Positions 21,946-32,529 of a stretch of DNA of 64,000 nucleotides are shown here, in pieces. How positions within the stretch are numbered: position 1 is the stretch's first letter; the number at the start of each line of letters is the position of its first letter. The notes below the pieces were generated by a model. The model saw only the letters and a program-made list of their open reading frames with translations, was not told where the DNA came from and did not search any database. Position numbers and translations under genes: made by a program. Source of the stretch: Siphonodentalium dalli (taxonomy: Eukaryota > Mollusca > Scaphopoda > Gadilida > Siphonodentaliidae); assembly GCA_032622095.1 (NCBI GenBank), contig CP136066.1:155209152-155273151 (forward strand), read 5' to 3'.

Positions 21946-22491
21946 CGCGTCAGCGGGAATAAGTTTTAGCTACATTTTAGGGAGTCAACACTGGTTTAAT
22001 ATAAACAGTGATAAATACATATTAGGGTTTACATCCTTTAGAATATATAATTATAGCTCCCCTGGAATCAGCTGGATAATGTCTAAACAGTAAAAGGTTT
22101 CCTCAAACTTAGCAAAAGTCAGTGATTCCAACTTGTGTGACAATGAATCGAATTATCTGCTCTTTGTCTTTGAAACTCTTTTCATATTGGTCAATTTGGT
22201 GTACATTCAATTTTGATTTATTTATATAATAATTAATATATCAATAAAAGAATCCGATTCACTATTGCAGCCATATATATATGTAATGTATGTGTATATA
22301 TCGATCAGTGTAATCGTCACATCAAATTCAAAATAAGAAACAAGAACAAGAAACAAATAAATTGAACTGCGAACACAGAATTGATAACAATTATATCGGG
22401 GAAGCCCAGCTAACGGATAATCCAACTGTTTGCGCCACCTATCAGCAAAAGCAGCGATTTATATTTAGATTCTTAACCCACCTTCGGTACA

Positions 22492-22761
22492 GCGGCCGTG
22501 GCCGCCACATCCTCGTTGGCAATTCATTTGCCCCGAACAAAACAAGGTGTCCTTGGCCACCCATCGAGGACGAACAGCTACCTGGTAACCGACCAGCGGT
22601 TCCACGCACACAATTTGGTTGTTCTCGCCAACCCGGACCAGCCGCTTCTTCAACTCCCTGCCTTTGCTCACCATACGAGCTAAACAGAAAAACTCAATTT
22701 CACCTAATCGCTTCTGCAAATCAACCTGGGTCACAGAAAAGCTATACATGTTGTCGGCCAT
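22492..22761 (-). CDS. First exon of an unrecognised cysteine-signature protein
   Basis: ATG at 22,761 begins MADNMYSFSVTQVDLQKRLG. The exon is open for 90 codons and ends at donor GAAG|GTGGGT (22,491-22,490) in phase 1, splitting a glycine codon. It contains GRELKKRLVRVGENNQIV and ends with C-x-G-x2-NC-x3-CGGHGRC. The plus-strand copy at 12,366-12,639 shares ELKK-x-LV, the terminal cysteine/glycine signature and the same splice phase, so the two are diverged paralogues. There is no signal peptide. The cysteines could bind metal or form disulfides; I do not recognise the family. The next exon is not identified. Confidence 0.5.
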
Positions 22762-22786
22762 GTTAAATTAAAGGTCACGTGTAACA

Positions 22787-23015
22787 TTGGCGAGATTTCA
22801 TAAAGCTGGGTACCCAACTGTAAATTTCATAAAAGCTGGGCTTGCTTCCCACATGGTGTGCCTGTATATTGGAACATTTAAGAAAATCAAAGTCGCCCCA
22901 ACTAATATAGAAGGTAATGCTACTGCGAGTAGACCCAACTAATACAGAAGATAATATAATGATATCACGAGTCGCCCCGACTAAAACAGAAGGTAATACT
23001 GTTGCGAATCTGCCA
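22787..23015. repeat. GGGTACCC repeat plus 40-bp tandem repeat
   Basis: 22,787-22,850 is the inverse of 9,000-9,022 ('gagatttcataaagctgggtacccaactgtaaatttcataaaagctggg', split here only for reference to landmarks). 22,885-23,015 then holds three units of about 40 bp ('gtcgccccaactaatatagaa', 'gtagacccaactaatacagaa', 'gtcgccccgactaaaacagaa'). Confidence 0.65.
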
Positions 23016-23104
23016 TTTTTATAAAGAAGTTGGGCTAGCTCCCTATCATCCAAACAAATGAAAACAAGAGGTGATATGTCAATAGGAGTTAAGTCTAAGT
23101 TATG

Positions 23105-23370
23105 CATGGATAAACCTATTTATTCACCAGGGGTGTTTAGTTATATATAACCATGAATTGCGCTTAAGTGCAATTGATTTCGCTTAAGCGCAAATGATTA
23201 CGCTTAAGCGCAAATAATTACGCTTAAGCTCAATTAATTGCGCTTAAGCGCAATCAATTGCGATTAAGCCCAATTAATTGCGCTTAAGCGTAATTATTTG
23301 CGCTTAAGCGCATTTGATTGCACTTAAGAGCAAATAATTATTAAATGTGAATTTGGCCTCCCATAAAATT
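23105..23370. repeat. GCGCTTAAGCGC palindromic array
   Basis: About ten units of 18-20 bp, consensus attGCGCTTAAGCGCaatt, each self-palindromic, occupy 23,148-23,337. The edges 'cctatttattcaccaggggtgt' and 'aaatgtgaatttggcctccca' match the family at 1,137-1,334 and the flanks of the piggyBac (5,230-5,282 and 8,379-8,470). Each unit has a TTAA at its centre, a piggyBac target. Confidence 0.8.
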
Positions 23371-24026
23371 GCTGTAATTTGTAAACGGGCCACAGAATAC
23401 ATTGAACTGAAACTTGTCAATCTTTGTCGGTGTATTTTTTGGCTTAGAAACATGGTAGAGGGGTAATGTCGCAAGAGGTATACTCGTCCTTGACCTCGAT
23501 CAATGGTATACTCATACGGCGCGCATCTACAATCTCAAATCGACTCCACCCACCCCGCATGTGCAATTTGACTTGTATGTCAAGATGTCCCACCCACATT
23601 GGTGTTCTCGAAACCACCGGAAATAGACCCTTAATTAGTTGAATATAACGTGACTGCCAATTCTGGGGTGAAGGTCGAGTATAGCTCTTGCGACATTACC
23701 CCTCTATCAAGAAACATAAACCAACGTTGGTTCCTGAAATGCAAAGTTATCTACGGCTGGAAATCAAAACGTTAACAACCTAAAGCCACTTAGCACGCCA
23801 AGATACACCAAATGACGGTTCCCAAACCAAATAGGCCTACAACCAATTGCGCGACATGTAACCGAAAAGAGTGTTCCGTGTTAGACTATTCCATATACGG
23901 TAGCAATAAAGAGCGTTAATTTCACTTTGGTGAGAACCATTTAAAACTGGAAAATGGCTGTAACCGTAGAAAGTATTTTTTTAGAGCGAGCATATGAAGC
24001 CTGTAGGCCTATATCAATATACAGAA

Positions 24027-24540
24027 TCAGGTATACAAAAAGATCGTAGCGAAGCAACTGTGTATACTATGGAGCCCCTGAGGTGACATCCGAATGTTTT
24101 TTTTTAAATCGTGGCCACGAGAATAAAGTCGTGGCCACGAGAATATGAAGTCGTGGCCACGAGAATAAAGTCGTGGCAACGAGAATACGGTCGTGGCCAC
24201 GAGAAAATGAAATCGTGGCCACGAGAATAAAGTTCTGGCAACGAGAATATGAAGTGGACACGAGAATATGAAGTCGTGGCCACGACTTCATATCCTCGTG
24301 GCCACGACCTTATTCCCGTGGCCACGACTTTATTCTCGTGGCCACGACTTCATATTCTCGTGGCCACAAATTTATTCTCGTGGCCACGACTTCATATTCT
24401 CGTGGCCACGACTTCATATTCTCGTGGCCACGACTTTATTCTCGTGGCCACGACTTAAAAAAACATTCGGATGTCACTTCCGGGACTCCATACTATTATA
24501 TATAAATCAGACAGTGGATTAGATTAAGACATACACATTA
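24027..24540. repeat. Target repeat interrupted by a foldback element
   Basis: 24,027-24,070 ('cagaatcaggtatac', 'gtagcgaagcaact') and 24,497-24,530 ('aaatcagacagtggattagatt') are contiguous, in reverse orientation, at 63,745-63,830. This locus is therefore the filled version of that repeat. Confidence 0.8.
24071..24489. mobile_element. Foldback-like element built from TCGTGGCCACGA units
   Basis: Terminal inverted repeats of about 30 bp: GGAG(C/T)CCC..GTGACATCCG at both ends. ATACTAT flanks both sides (24,064-24,070 and 24,490-24,496); because ATACTAT is nearly palindromic the true duplication may be 3-7 bp. Inside, about nine 20-bp units (palindromic core TCGTGGCCACGA plus 'gaataaag' or 'gaatatgaag') run to a centre near 24,284 and then repeat inverted. 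The open frames across it are repeat artefacts. Confidence 0.88.
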
Positions 24541-24668
24541 TCGGTACAGTGAAGTGATATGGGCTGCAGTATCACGCCGAGTTGACGATGTCAGATCGCC
24601 GTATCAAACGAGCTGCCGTATCAAACGAGACGTGATATTGCAGCCCATATCACTTCACTCTACCGATA
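24539..24668. repeat. Inverted repeat downstream of the Crypton-like gene
   Basis: TATCGGTACAGTGAAGTGAT (24,539-24,558) continues as ATGGGCTGCAGTATCACG to 24,576 and pairs with the inverse at 24,631-24,668. The loop has the direct repeat 'gccgtatcaaacgag'. TATCGGTA also occurs near 26,827-26,834 upstream of the gene, so this may mark element ends. Confidence 0.65.
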
Positions 24669-24919
24669 AAGCGTTTATTATATGACACATTTTTGGCCAC
24701 GGTCGAGGAACTATTTTTTGCTGAATTTGGGGGTGATTCGCACAAACGCGTAATAGAACAAAACAAATCTTTCGTAATAAGTCTTAACAGTTTAATTTTC
24801 GAACAAAAACATGTGGATGACAAATTTAATCCGATTCAGTGTCAGAATCGCTCTCGGTGACAGCAATTCTCCCGCGTTTTGGTGGTTTGCTTTCCCCATA
24901 GTGATGATGAATATGGATC

Positions 24920-26505
24920 TCACATCTTGTCATCGTGTTGACTTCGAACTTGAAGGAACCACTTTCCAGTTGTTTTGCCTGTCATTTGCGCTTGGGAATT
25001 TATCCTGTTGATCTTCACTCCCTGAAGTACTAAAGGAGATGCTGACGTGGCAACAGGGTTTGTTCCATTAAAAGGATTATCTGAAGGAATTGCAGTCACA
25101 CTCACAGTGGATCTCGGTGTCGATGGATATGGAACTGATGGGTTTCCAATCGACGGAATGTCACTCATGGTATGTTGCATGTCATTCGATGCCGCTGCGT
25201 AATAGTTAATACTTTGTACGTTTTTGTGGCCGCTTAGCTGCTGAATGGTTGTAGGCGCAACTCCGGCATGTAGAAGTCTTGTACATGTAGCTTTACGGGC
25301 ACTGTGGTTTGTCTTTTTCCCCGGTAACACTGCTTTCTCCGCCATCATTTTCATTAGTTTTCTCAAAGTATTTTCCACAAGGGGCTGTTCCTTGTACCAC
25401 GCAATTGATTCCGGGCGCCTCTTGTAGTTTATGGCCAGGTAAAACGGACTTTCCTGTGTGTTCATCCTTTCGGGCCTGTGTTCCATAAATACTCGGTATG
25501 CGATAACTGGACAGCTGTCAGGATCATTGGGTGTTGCAAACTGCTTGGGTCAAAGTTTCCTGCTATCGCTGGTTGCTCCTATTCGCGTCTTGCTGTCGCG
25601 TCTCTTTCAGAATATTCTAAGTATTCTGCTCTGTGCTCATCTTTCTTCAGCTGGACATCACCCCATCGCAGACTCCGATTTTCTTGGCCGCCCCGCAATC
25701 CAAACATTTTGGTATTCTGAAGCCACATCTTATTTTGCAGTCTTACTGGACTTAAATTTCCGATGCATCCTTTGTCTTTCAATATCTCTTTTTCCCGTAC
25801 AGTCAATGTATCCGCTGCATGCGGTCGTCCGCCAAAACCTTTCTGCTTAAGTTCCTTGCGTTTCGAAGCAAGTACACCTCGCGATGAACGGAACTGAAAG
25901 TCCGCAACAATATCATATGGATAACAATTCTCGGACAGGTGGAGAGCAATGGCACAATGGTAACTTGTGAGGTGTCGGGCTCATATTCCGATCCGTCCGC
26001 TTTCCTTAAACTTAGAATGAAGGCAGAAATTTGGTTGTCAAGTACATTCAGAGGAAGTACAGTCACAGCACGCATCTCATTTTTACTTATTAACCATTGA
26101 CTGAACAATCTTGCGACTGACTGTCTTCCTCTCTGTGTTCCTGTTCTTCATCCTCTCGGAAAATTCACTCACCTCCTGCTTTGTCATATCTAAAAATATT
26201 GGTGCGTTCTTGCTGACTGATGCCAGTGATGGTGCTCTTGAAAGACTCGCACTCGGTGCGATTCCACTGATTGTAGGTACATTAATACTTTCAGATGATG
26301 TCAGCATGCTATCAATAGATGGAATAGAACTACTAACCGCATCTGCAGTCGTGGGAATAGCAAAGTCATATTCACAAGTCATTCTATTGGCAATATTTTC
26401 ATTTGAAGGCAATGGCCATAAATCAGCTAATACTGTTTCATTGGATAGAGTGAGAGTTTCTTCCAGGAAAAAATCCCCATGAACATCACCAACACCCAGC
26501 AGCAT
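24920..26505 (-). pseudogene. Crypton-type (DUF3504) tyrosine recombinase, multiple frameshifts
   Basis: Four minus-strand frame segments follow one another: 26,505-26,115 (N-terminal, serine-rich), 26,125-25,930 (WLISKNEMRAV...RKADGSEYEPDTSQ), 25,806-25,580 (core-binding to catalytic, LRGGQENRSLRWGD) and 25,486-24,920. The tyrosine-recombinase tetrad is visible: R in RGGQEN (about 25,695), HSAR (about 25,300), GHKN (about 25,222) and the Tyr of INYY (about 25,200). After the Tyr there is a 90-residue Ser/Pro/Thr-rich tail. Frame changes near 26,120, 25,930 and 25,540 make it non-functional as read. Related host genes (QRICH1, ZMYM2-4) carry the same domain, so a decayed host copy is an alternative, but the setting favours a transposon. 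Confidence 0.8.
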
Positions 26506-26782
26506 TTTTTTCTATTGCCTGTGAGCTCAAATTATCAAGAAAGTCGTCGTCTTCCATCACTTGTCGTTGAATTTATAAGTACAGTTAAAGCAGACGAATA
26601 TTTGACATACGCCGAACGGTTCCGCACAGTGTCCGGCACACAACAAGTTATTTCCGGTTGTCAGTTTATACGATAATGCGCAGTTGGTCAGGATACACGC
26701 ACGACAATAGAACAGATCCGTGTACGCTTCAAACGAACAGACCTGATAAATAGTTCCCAACTTCCGGTGACCTAATTTCACG

Positions 26783-26835
26783 GGATACTGATACGGAATT
26801 CAAAGGGTACTGATACGGAATTCATAGAATACCGA
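26783..26835. repeat. Short direct repeat upstream of the recombinase gene
   Basis: 'tactgatacggaattca' occurs twice (about 26,783 and 26,807), followed by 'taccgatacgg'. It lies about 280 bp upstream of the first frame segment and could be a terminal or promoter region of the element. Confidence 0.4.
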
Positions 26836-27077
26836 TACGGCTCACGACTGCTCGGGATTTATCGCCAAACAATAGTGGTATTTGTAAGGGATTAGTGGTA
26901 GTCATATAATAAAATGAGTTAGGTACAAATAAAAGCACACAAGAGGAAATGTTTCCGCTTGGAATCAGGAATATTTATAAATTCAAGAACTTACTAGTGT
27001 GATAAAATATAAAACGGATGAAAGTAGTACACGAATACATAATAGCAAATAAATAACATTAAATTACCAAGGCTTCC

Positions 27078-27452
27078 AACATATCCTCGCGGAAATACGA
27101 ACATAATTTACCTATAATGTGAAATATAGGTACATAATGTGATTATTTGATTCTGAAATAAGCTAATAATGGACGCATAACCCGTTATTTCGTTTTATGG
27201 CGCAGGCCACAGTTAAAACAAAACACCTGTTAAAAAGCGTACACCTGAAAAGTCGTGAGTTGGCTTATTTGTGTCATAGTCGGACATAGTCTACTTAGCA
27301 TCGCCTCATTATCAGTCGATAATGTAACTAAAATGTTCTCATTTTCAGCGCAGTATCGACTCGAACTAAGACCATTCTAAGCAGATTTATCTGCCTAAAA
27401 CTTGTTCCACTATAAGCAGATAATATGCTGATTTTCGGGAGAACAGGCTGAT
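27078..27452 (+). repeat. Family R1 repeat, copy B (fullest copy)
   Basis: Runs from 'ccaacatatcctcgcgg' to 'gggagaacaggctg' and includes the block 'cccgttatttcgttttatggcgc' missing from copy A. It contains the internal dyad 'tcgataatgt...cagtatcga'. Confidence 0.8.
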
Positions 27453-28121
27453 CTATAATATTTGAGATTCAATCCACAAATACTGTTTGGTGTCTTTTAG
27501 AGTAATCGTCCTTGACCATGACCATATCCCTGGCAGTTAAAACATCATAATGGATTTGGAACATAAGTACCGGTACTTAGATCTACCTTCATGAACCCAA
27601 CCTTCAATGTTGGTGGATGTTCGCACCGATTACAGGTCAGAAGATAACAATTCAAAGGAGGTACTTGTTATCTATCAACTGTCTTTAAAAATCTACGGAC
27701 GTCTGTAACTGCAACTCTGCCAATATCTGACTCAGACGAATCAGCTATATCGCGAGTTATCTACACAGGTCTGCTACTGTTCGATGTATTCTGTGTAGTA
27801 ATCAACACTGGTGTTGGCACAATATATGTTAATTGCATAAGAGCGCCAGATTACGTCTATGTTTGTTATGGGTTGCCTCTTTAAAGTGCACGTCTTAAAT
27901 AACTACTTAAGTAGCGATATCAATATCAAACTTATAATAGGGACCCAGTTTGACAACAAAAACGATTTACGAAGTTCGCTTCGTAGTGTTCATGATCGGA
28001 GCCTTTCAACAGAGACTTCCGGAAAAGAATTGTCGATACGCAAAATATCGCTGCGCGATTGGTTTATGAGTTGTGACGTCAGTTGGTGAATGCTCGCAAA
28101 GTTATGTGCAGTTCTGTAATA

Positions 28122-28372
28122 ATGGCCGACACGTGCTCCGAAACAGAATCGTGCTCATCAAATTCATCAGATTATAGTACAATTTCGTCTCTTTCTGCTG
28201 ATTCTGATTCAACGGAAGAAAGTTTAACAACTCAATCACCCTTTGGTGCCTTTATCGTGGGCGCCTGGCCCTACATGTTCGAGCCAGAGGCACCAGAATG
28301 ATATATCGGTGAGCGTCATGATGACGAAATGGAGGCGATATTTCGGTTTGACGAGACACGTATTCGCGAATG
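28122..28372 (+). pseudogene. First exon of a P2X7-tail-like protein with an in-frame stop
   Basis: ATG at 28,122 begins MADTCSETESCSSNSSDYS, an acidic Ser-rich leader, then PYMFEPEAPE. The phrase P-Y-x-F/Y-E-P followed by an acidic stretch and a terminal Trp is typical, from memory of the family, of invertebrate proteins with the cysteine-rich intracellular domain related to the P2X7 receptor tail. A TGA at 28,299-28,301 interrupts the frame; beyond it the frame stays open (YIGERHDDEMEAIFRFDETR) to a good donor, GAATG|GTGAGTG, at 28,373 in phase 2. A stop in an otherwise preserved exon suggests a pseudogene, or a 59-residue product. The cysteine-rich second exon was not found downstream. Confidence 0.5.
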
Positions 28373-28374
28373 GT

Positions 28375-31300
28375 GAGTGAAAACGTAAGTTCTGTTTATC
28401 CCCGTTTAATCGTCTTTGAACTCAATTCCAACAAACAGAATTATGGTGTGAATATTTGTTTTCGATTGTTTTTGAAGAGGCAAATTCCCATTAAAAATTA
28501 GGAAAGATCAAAATTTGCAAAATTGTTATGAAACATGAAAGTTGTTTAACACCTAAGCGATGCCTCACTAGTCAAATGATTAGATGACAGCATTTGGCTG
28601 GTGTGTTGGCTCAGTCTATAATCAATTTCACCTTGAAAGCTGAAACTTATTATTGACAATTTTATTCTGGAATGTCAACACACACACAAAAAATTCAAAA
28701 AAAATACGAAGTAAAATTTCATTATAAATTTATGGTTAGGCAACAATTTTTAAATCGGATATCCCAGCTGAATTCAGCAATATATCATACTCTCATACTA
28801 TATCTACTATATCATACTGTCTGTAAGTTTTATGCAACACGTGACAAAATATGGAAAATGCCATCTAAAACGAGCTATTGAAGTTATCTAGTTTCTAAAT
28901 AATTGAATCAGGCTTTTATTATTACTTCTACAAACTTCACAAAGTACTACCACTTCACAGTAAGACTGTCAATAAGCTTAATATTCTTTGAGATGAAACG
29001 GTCGTTTTCGTAAGGTCTCATCGGGTCATGCAATCTCTTTGCTAATTTTTAGTCGCTTATAAATTATAATCACTTAATTTATGTTTTTTCTTGAATTATT
29101 TTCAAACTGGAACTTGGAAGCCGAATTGAAATGTCATTGGCTGTTAATAATGTGCACAGAGGTATCATTACGATTCAGAATTTAGAATCATGAGCACAAT
29201 CATATCTGGGAAATGTGAAAATTCAGCTGCATACAATAGCTATATATTATACTTTCCAGCTGGTAAGTTTTATACAATCATCAAAACATGGCATAATAAG
29301 AACTCGTATGCTACCTGTATGTGGCAGATAACAATTCTAGTCCCAGAGATGAATAGTTTTTGTGTCTCATGTACAATTTGATTTTCCTGGGGTACAACCT
29401 TTTAGAAGCCTACCGGCGATATGTCTTTCATAATACTTATTTCTTAATAATCTATTTCCAAAGTAGGGGTGGTCCCAGCTCGAAATTACAGCCCTCAAAA
29501 TTAGGAAAAAATTCCCATAGCAAACTTGTAATGCTGAGCCATGTTAGATTTCTCATGTTGCCTTGTCCAATTTCGAAGACTGGAGATTGCATGATTTTGT
29601 TTTGTTCTGGTGGAATATGATATCTACGGGCAAAGCTGGAGTAGAGATTCACGGCACGGGCTACTCTTGAGTGTCTAATAATTATCATATACATTTTCAC
29701 TATATTCTGTATTTTTCACTGTCAAATGTGTAACCTGCTTATTTCTAAACCATTGCAATATTCGCGATTGAAAGAGACAGAAAAGAGGTGCAGTAATCAG
29801 ATCCAAAATATAATTTGCAAACGTAGAATGCAAGTTATGAACTTTGCTCCGAAAAAAATAATTTGATTTCATAGCAGAACCGTTACTTTAATACAGACTC
29901 TGAGAATTACCTTTCCTGTATTTATTAAGACACCAAGAGTGTTAATTAACAAATGCCATGATAGTACTTTTTAGTGGTGCGTTGGCTCCATATTTCAATT
30001 GGCTGCTTGGCATCGTGTACACAACTTTTGGAGTCACTTTGTTGAACCGGCTTATTTGCAACCTAACTGCTTCCACTTAATCGATTTTCTGTCGTCGCTT
30101 ACTGTACAGTGGAGGTGGAATCTTAGTGTTCTTCGCCTTGCTATACGATGCAACCATTTGTAGTATTTTTCAAGGCAGTCATTAACATAATCTACAAGAA
30201 AGATTTATTGATCTTGTGTTGAGAGTATAAAGCAAGTTTTCGCAATTTATATACTTATACTTGATACACGCACATGCAAATGTGTATAAAGCGTGCAGTC
30301 GCAATAAGAGTCGTGTAGGGCGGAATTTCTCATAAAATTAATAATCGTGTACCTTTATTTGGCACACAAGAGTACCTAATATCTACATGTTTGAGATAAT
30401 TTTGAAGCAATATAATCGCGTATAATTACTATCAGTTTTCGAAAATGAAATATTAATATCGCCATTATAGCTCAAACACACTAAATTCTGACTTTTCAAG
30501 AGTTTTCCTGAGCACGTGATTGTCCTTATATTTTGGATAGATAACAGAGTACAGCTTCTCCACTTGTTTGTGTTTTGCCTGCTGTCACGTCACCCGCTGG
30601 TCTCATTAAAGTGTAAATTGAACTTTGGATCAGCTGTTACAGCTATGCTTTAAATAATCAACCCATAATTAAAGGGGGAACTATACTGAATCTGGCCATT
30701 TATGGGACCATCTATTATATTCAAAAGAATATATGCAACAAATGAATGAATTTGAGCCATGGACCATCTCTGACTTTAGTCATTAACTCATATTCATTAT
30801 AATTACCACGTTTACATCGTTCATAGAGCACATGAATGTATTTTGCCCTCATTCCATCGCAGGTCCCTGGGGAAAACTACTAAAATACCAACATAGACTA
30901 TACCAGTGACAAGGTTCAAATGATCGACTTTATCTAAAACCACCAAAACTATCAAAGCCCTAATAAATTCTAGAAATCGATCACCTGCGATTATGAGGTT
31001 GATTCATTTTGTTTTGTGTAGAATATCCCTATTTTTCTACTTAGATATTTATTCAGAAATCGACCAAAACAATACATAATTGAATTTTTCCCGTTTATTC
31101 CAGTACTTTTATGAGAAAAATGCCAAACTCTGAACTAATGTTTTAAGACACATAGCTCCAAAAATACTAAGGAACCTGGAAAAAGATTTCTGTTCAGTAA
31201 TCAGGAATATGCGATCTTCAAAGTGCACTCGAATTGGAAAGACTTGTGAATTCGATTTTTTTTATTTACATCTCTGGAAAAACCACAAATTGATGATTTG

Positions 31301-31550
31301 AAAAAAAATTCTCAATTTTTTCCCAAAATTTACCAATTTCCATTTTTCAGATTTGTGTTGATATTTAGTTGTTGTTTATGGAGGGTTTCTGTACTTGTTC
31401 CCGCAAAAAAACAACTTTCAATTAGTTCCGAATAAATCGATAAATGTTACCCCAGCCAGAATAAAAAAAACAAACTGCACAATATTATTTCTACCTTGTT
31501 GAATAATGGTCGCTCTGTAACTAGAAAGCGAATGATTGTTTGATCTGTTT
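28375..31550. other. Long AT-rich stretch without a supported gene
   Basis: Could include introns of the preceding exon's gene. 'ggggtggtcccagctcgaa' (29,466-29,484) is shared with 39,995-40,013. 30,668-30,735 is a half copy of the MITE at 15,722. No other repeat or exon is convincing. Confidence 0.4.
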
Positions 31551-31551
31551 T

Positions 31552-31830
31552 TAGCTCAACTTTACTTTGTAAAGTTTGAGCTATTGCCGTGGGTTGTGCC
31601 CGCCGTCCGTCAACAATTTCCGTTGGCTCACCTTACAGGCTGCATCCCTCACCCAATCGTCACCACACTTCATATAGATCTTTGGTGTGTCCTCTAGATT
31701 GGAGCCATTGATGATTTCCGAAAATGTTATAAAACATGGCTGCCAGTAGTCATCGTGGATTTCAAATTTGAATCCATCCGCACACCCGGCAGCCCACATT
31801 TATTGGTGAAATGTTTCAATTGAAAATCAT
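31552..31830. repeat. Repeat with terminal hairpin, inverse copy of 342-622
   Basis: AGCTCAACTTTAC / GTAAAGTTTGAGCT (31,553-31,586) forms a hairpin directly after TTTTT. The body matches 342-622 reversed ('ggctcacctta.aggctgcatc', 'cccaatcgtca'). On the reverse strand the element ends hairpin-TAAAAA. That is somewhat like Helitron 3' ends (hairpin then CTRR), but no TC start is recognised. Confidence 0.65.
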
Positions 31831-32384
31831 TTCATCTATACAATACAACACATTTACTGTAACTTTTTGGCTTTCCTTTATCATTCTATTTATTGCTCAG
31901 CAAAAAATAAACTCCTTCCCAAGTTGAGGTACAGTGTCATTGTCACTTTTTTTGCACAAATTATTGCAGGTTATATGGCCATATTGGTGCTGGTACAGTA
32001 CCCAATGGGGATGCCATTTAATATCAACATATGTATAACATATATGTACTAATTCAGTTGTCAGTAGCTTATTTCGGCACAAATCCATTAACGAATGGGA
32101 GCAAACTTTAGCGCTATGACCCATTGAGTCCCATCTAGCATCTCCGCTTATCAATATTTTCGATTTCCCAATCTTTTGCAGCAGTTCCTTTTTGGTTTTT
32201 CACACAAACAGATGATATCGCATTGTGAAAATAATCTTTGATATTGAAAAAACCTGCTTCTGTCCGTGATCTTTATACCCATCAATCTGAAATATGCATA
32301 TTATTCTCAATTGTTAATTTCTATATGAAGCTAGTTCACGTTACACATCTATCACGGTTTATATTAAAGTAGTGTGAAGTGAGT

Positions 32385-32525
32385 GAAATGGTTAATACTT
32401 TCATGAATGGAGCTTCCTGAAATTTTGCGAAAACCCTGTGCCAATGCACTCTCTTATACATATGCAAGTCTCCCACAGGGAGCTTCACATGTACATTAAG
32501 AAAATGCACAGGCACAGGATATTTA
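32385..32525. mobile_element. Family P MITE, partial copy
   Basis: 'ggttaatactttcatgaatggagcttcctgaaattttgcg' aligns with the reverse of 10,625-10,666, followed by one hairpin ('tgccaatgca.tctcttatacatatgcaagtctccc'). Confidence 0.6.
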
Positions 32526-32529
32526 ATGC

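Noticed and set aside
23148-24457. Regularly spaced short repeats resembling a CRISPR array
   Set aside because: Units are contiguous or separated by a few AT-rich bases, are self-palindromic, lack unique spacers and lie in eukaryotic DNA.
24067-24522. Overlapping open frames of 69-84 codons on both strands
   Set aside because: They translate the 20-bp repeat units (SWPRLHILVATT-type repeats) and exist equally in both arms.
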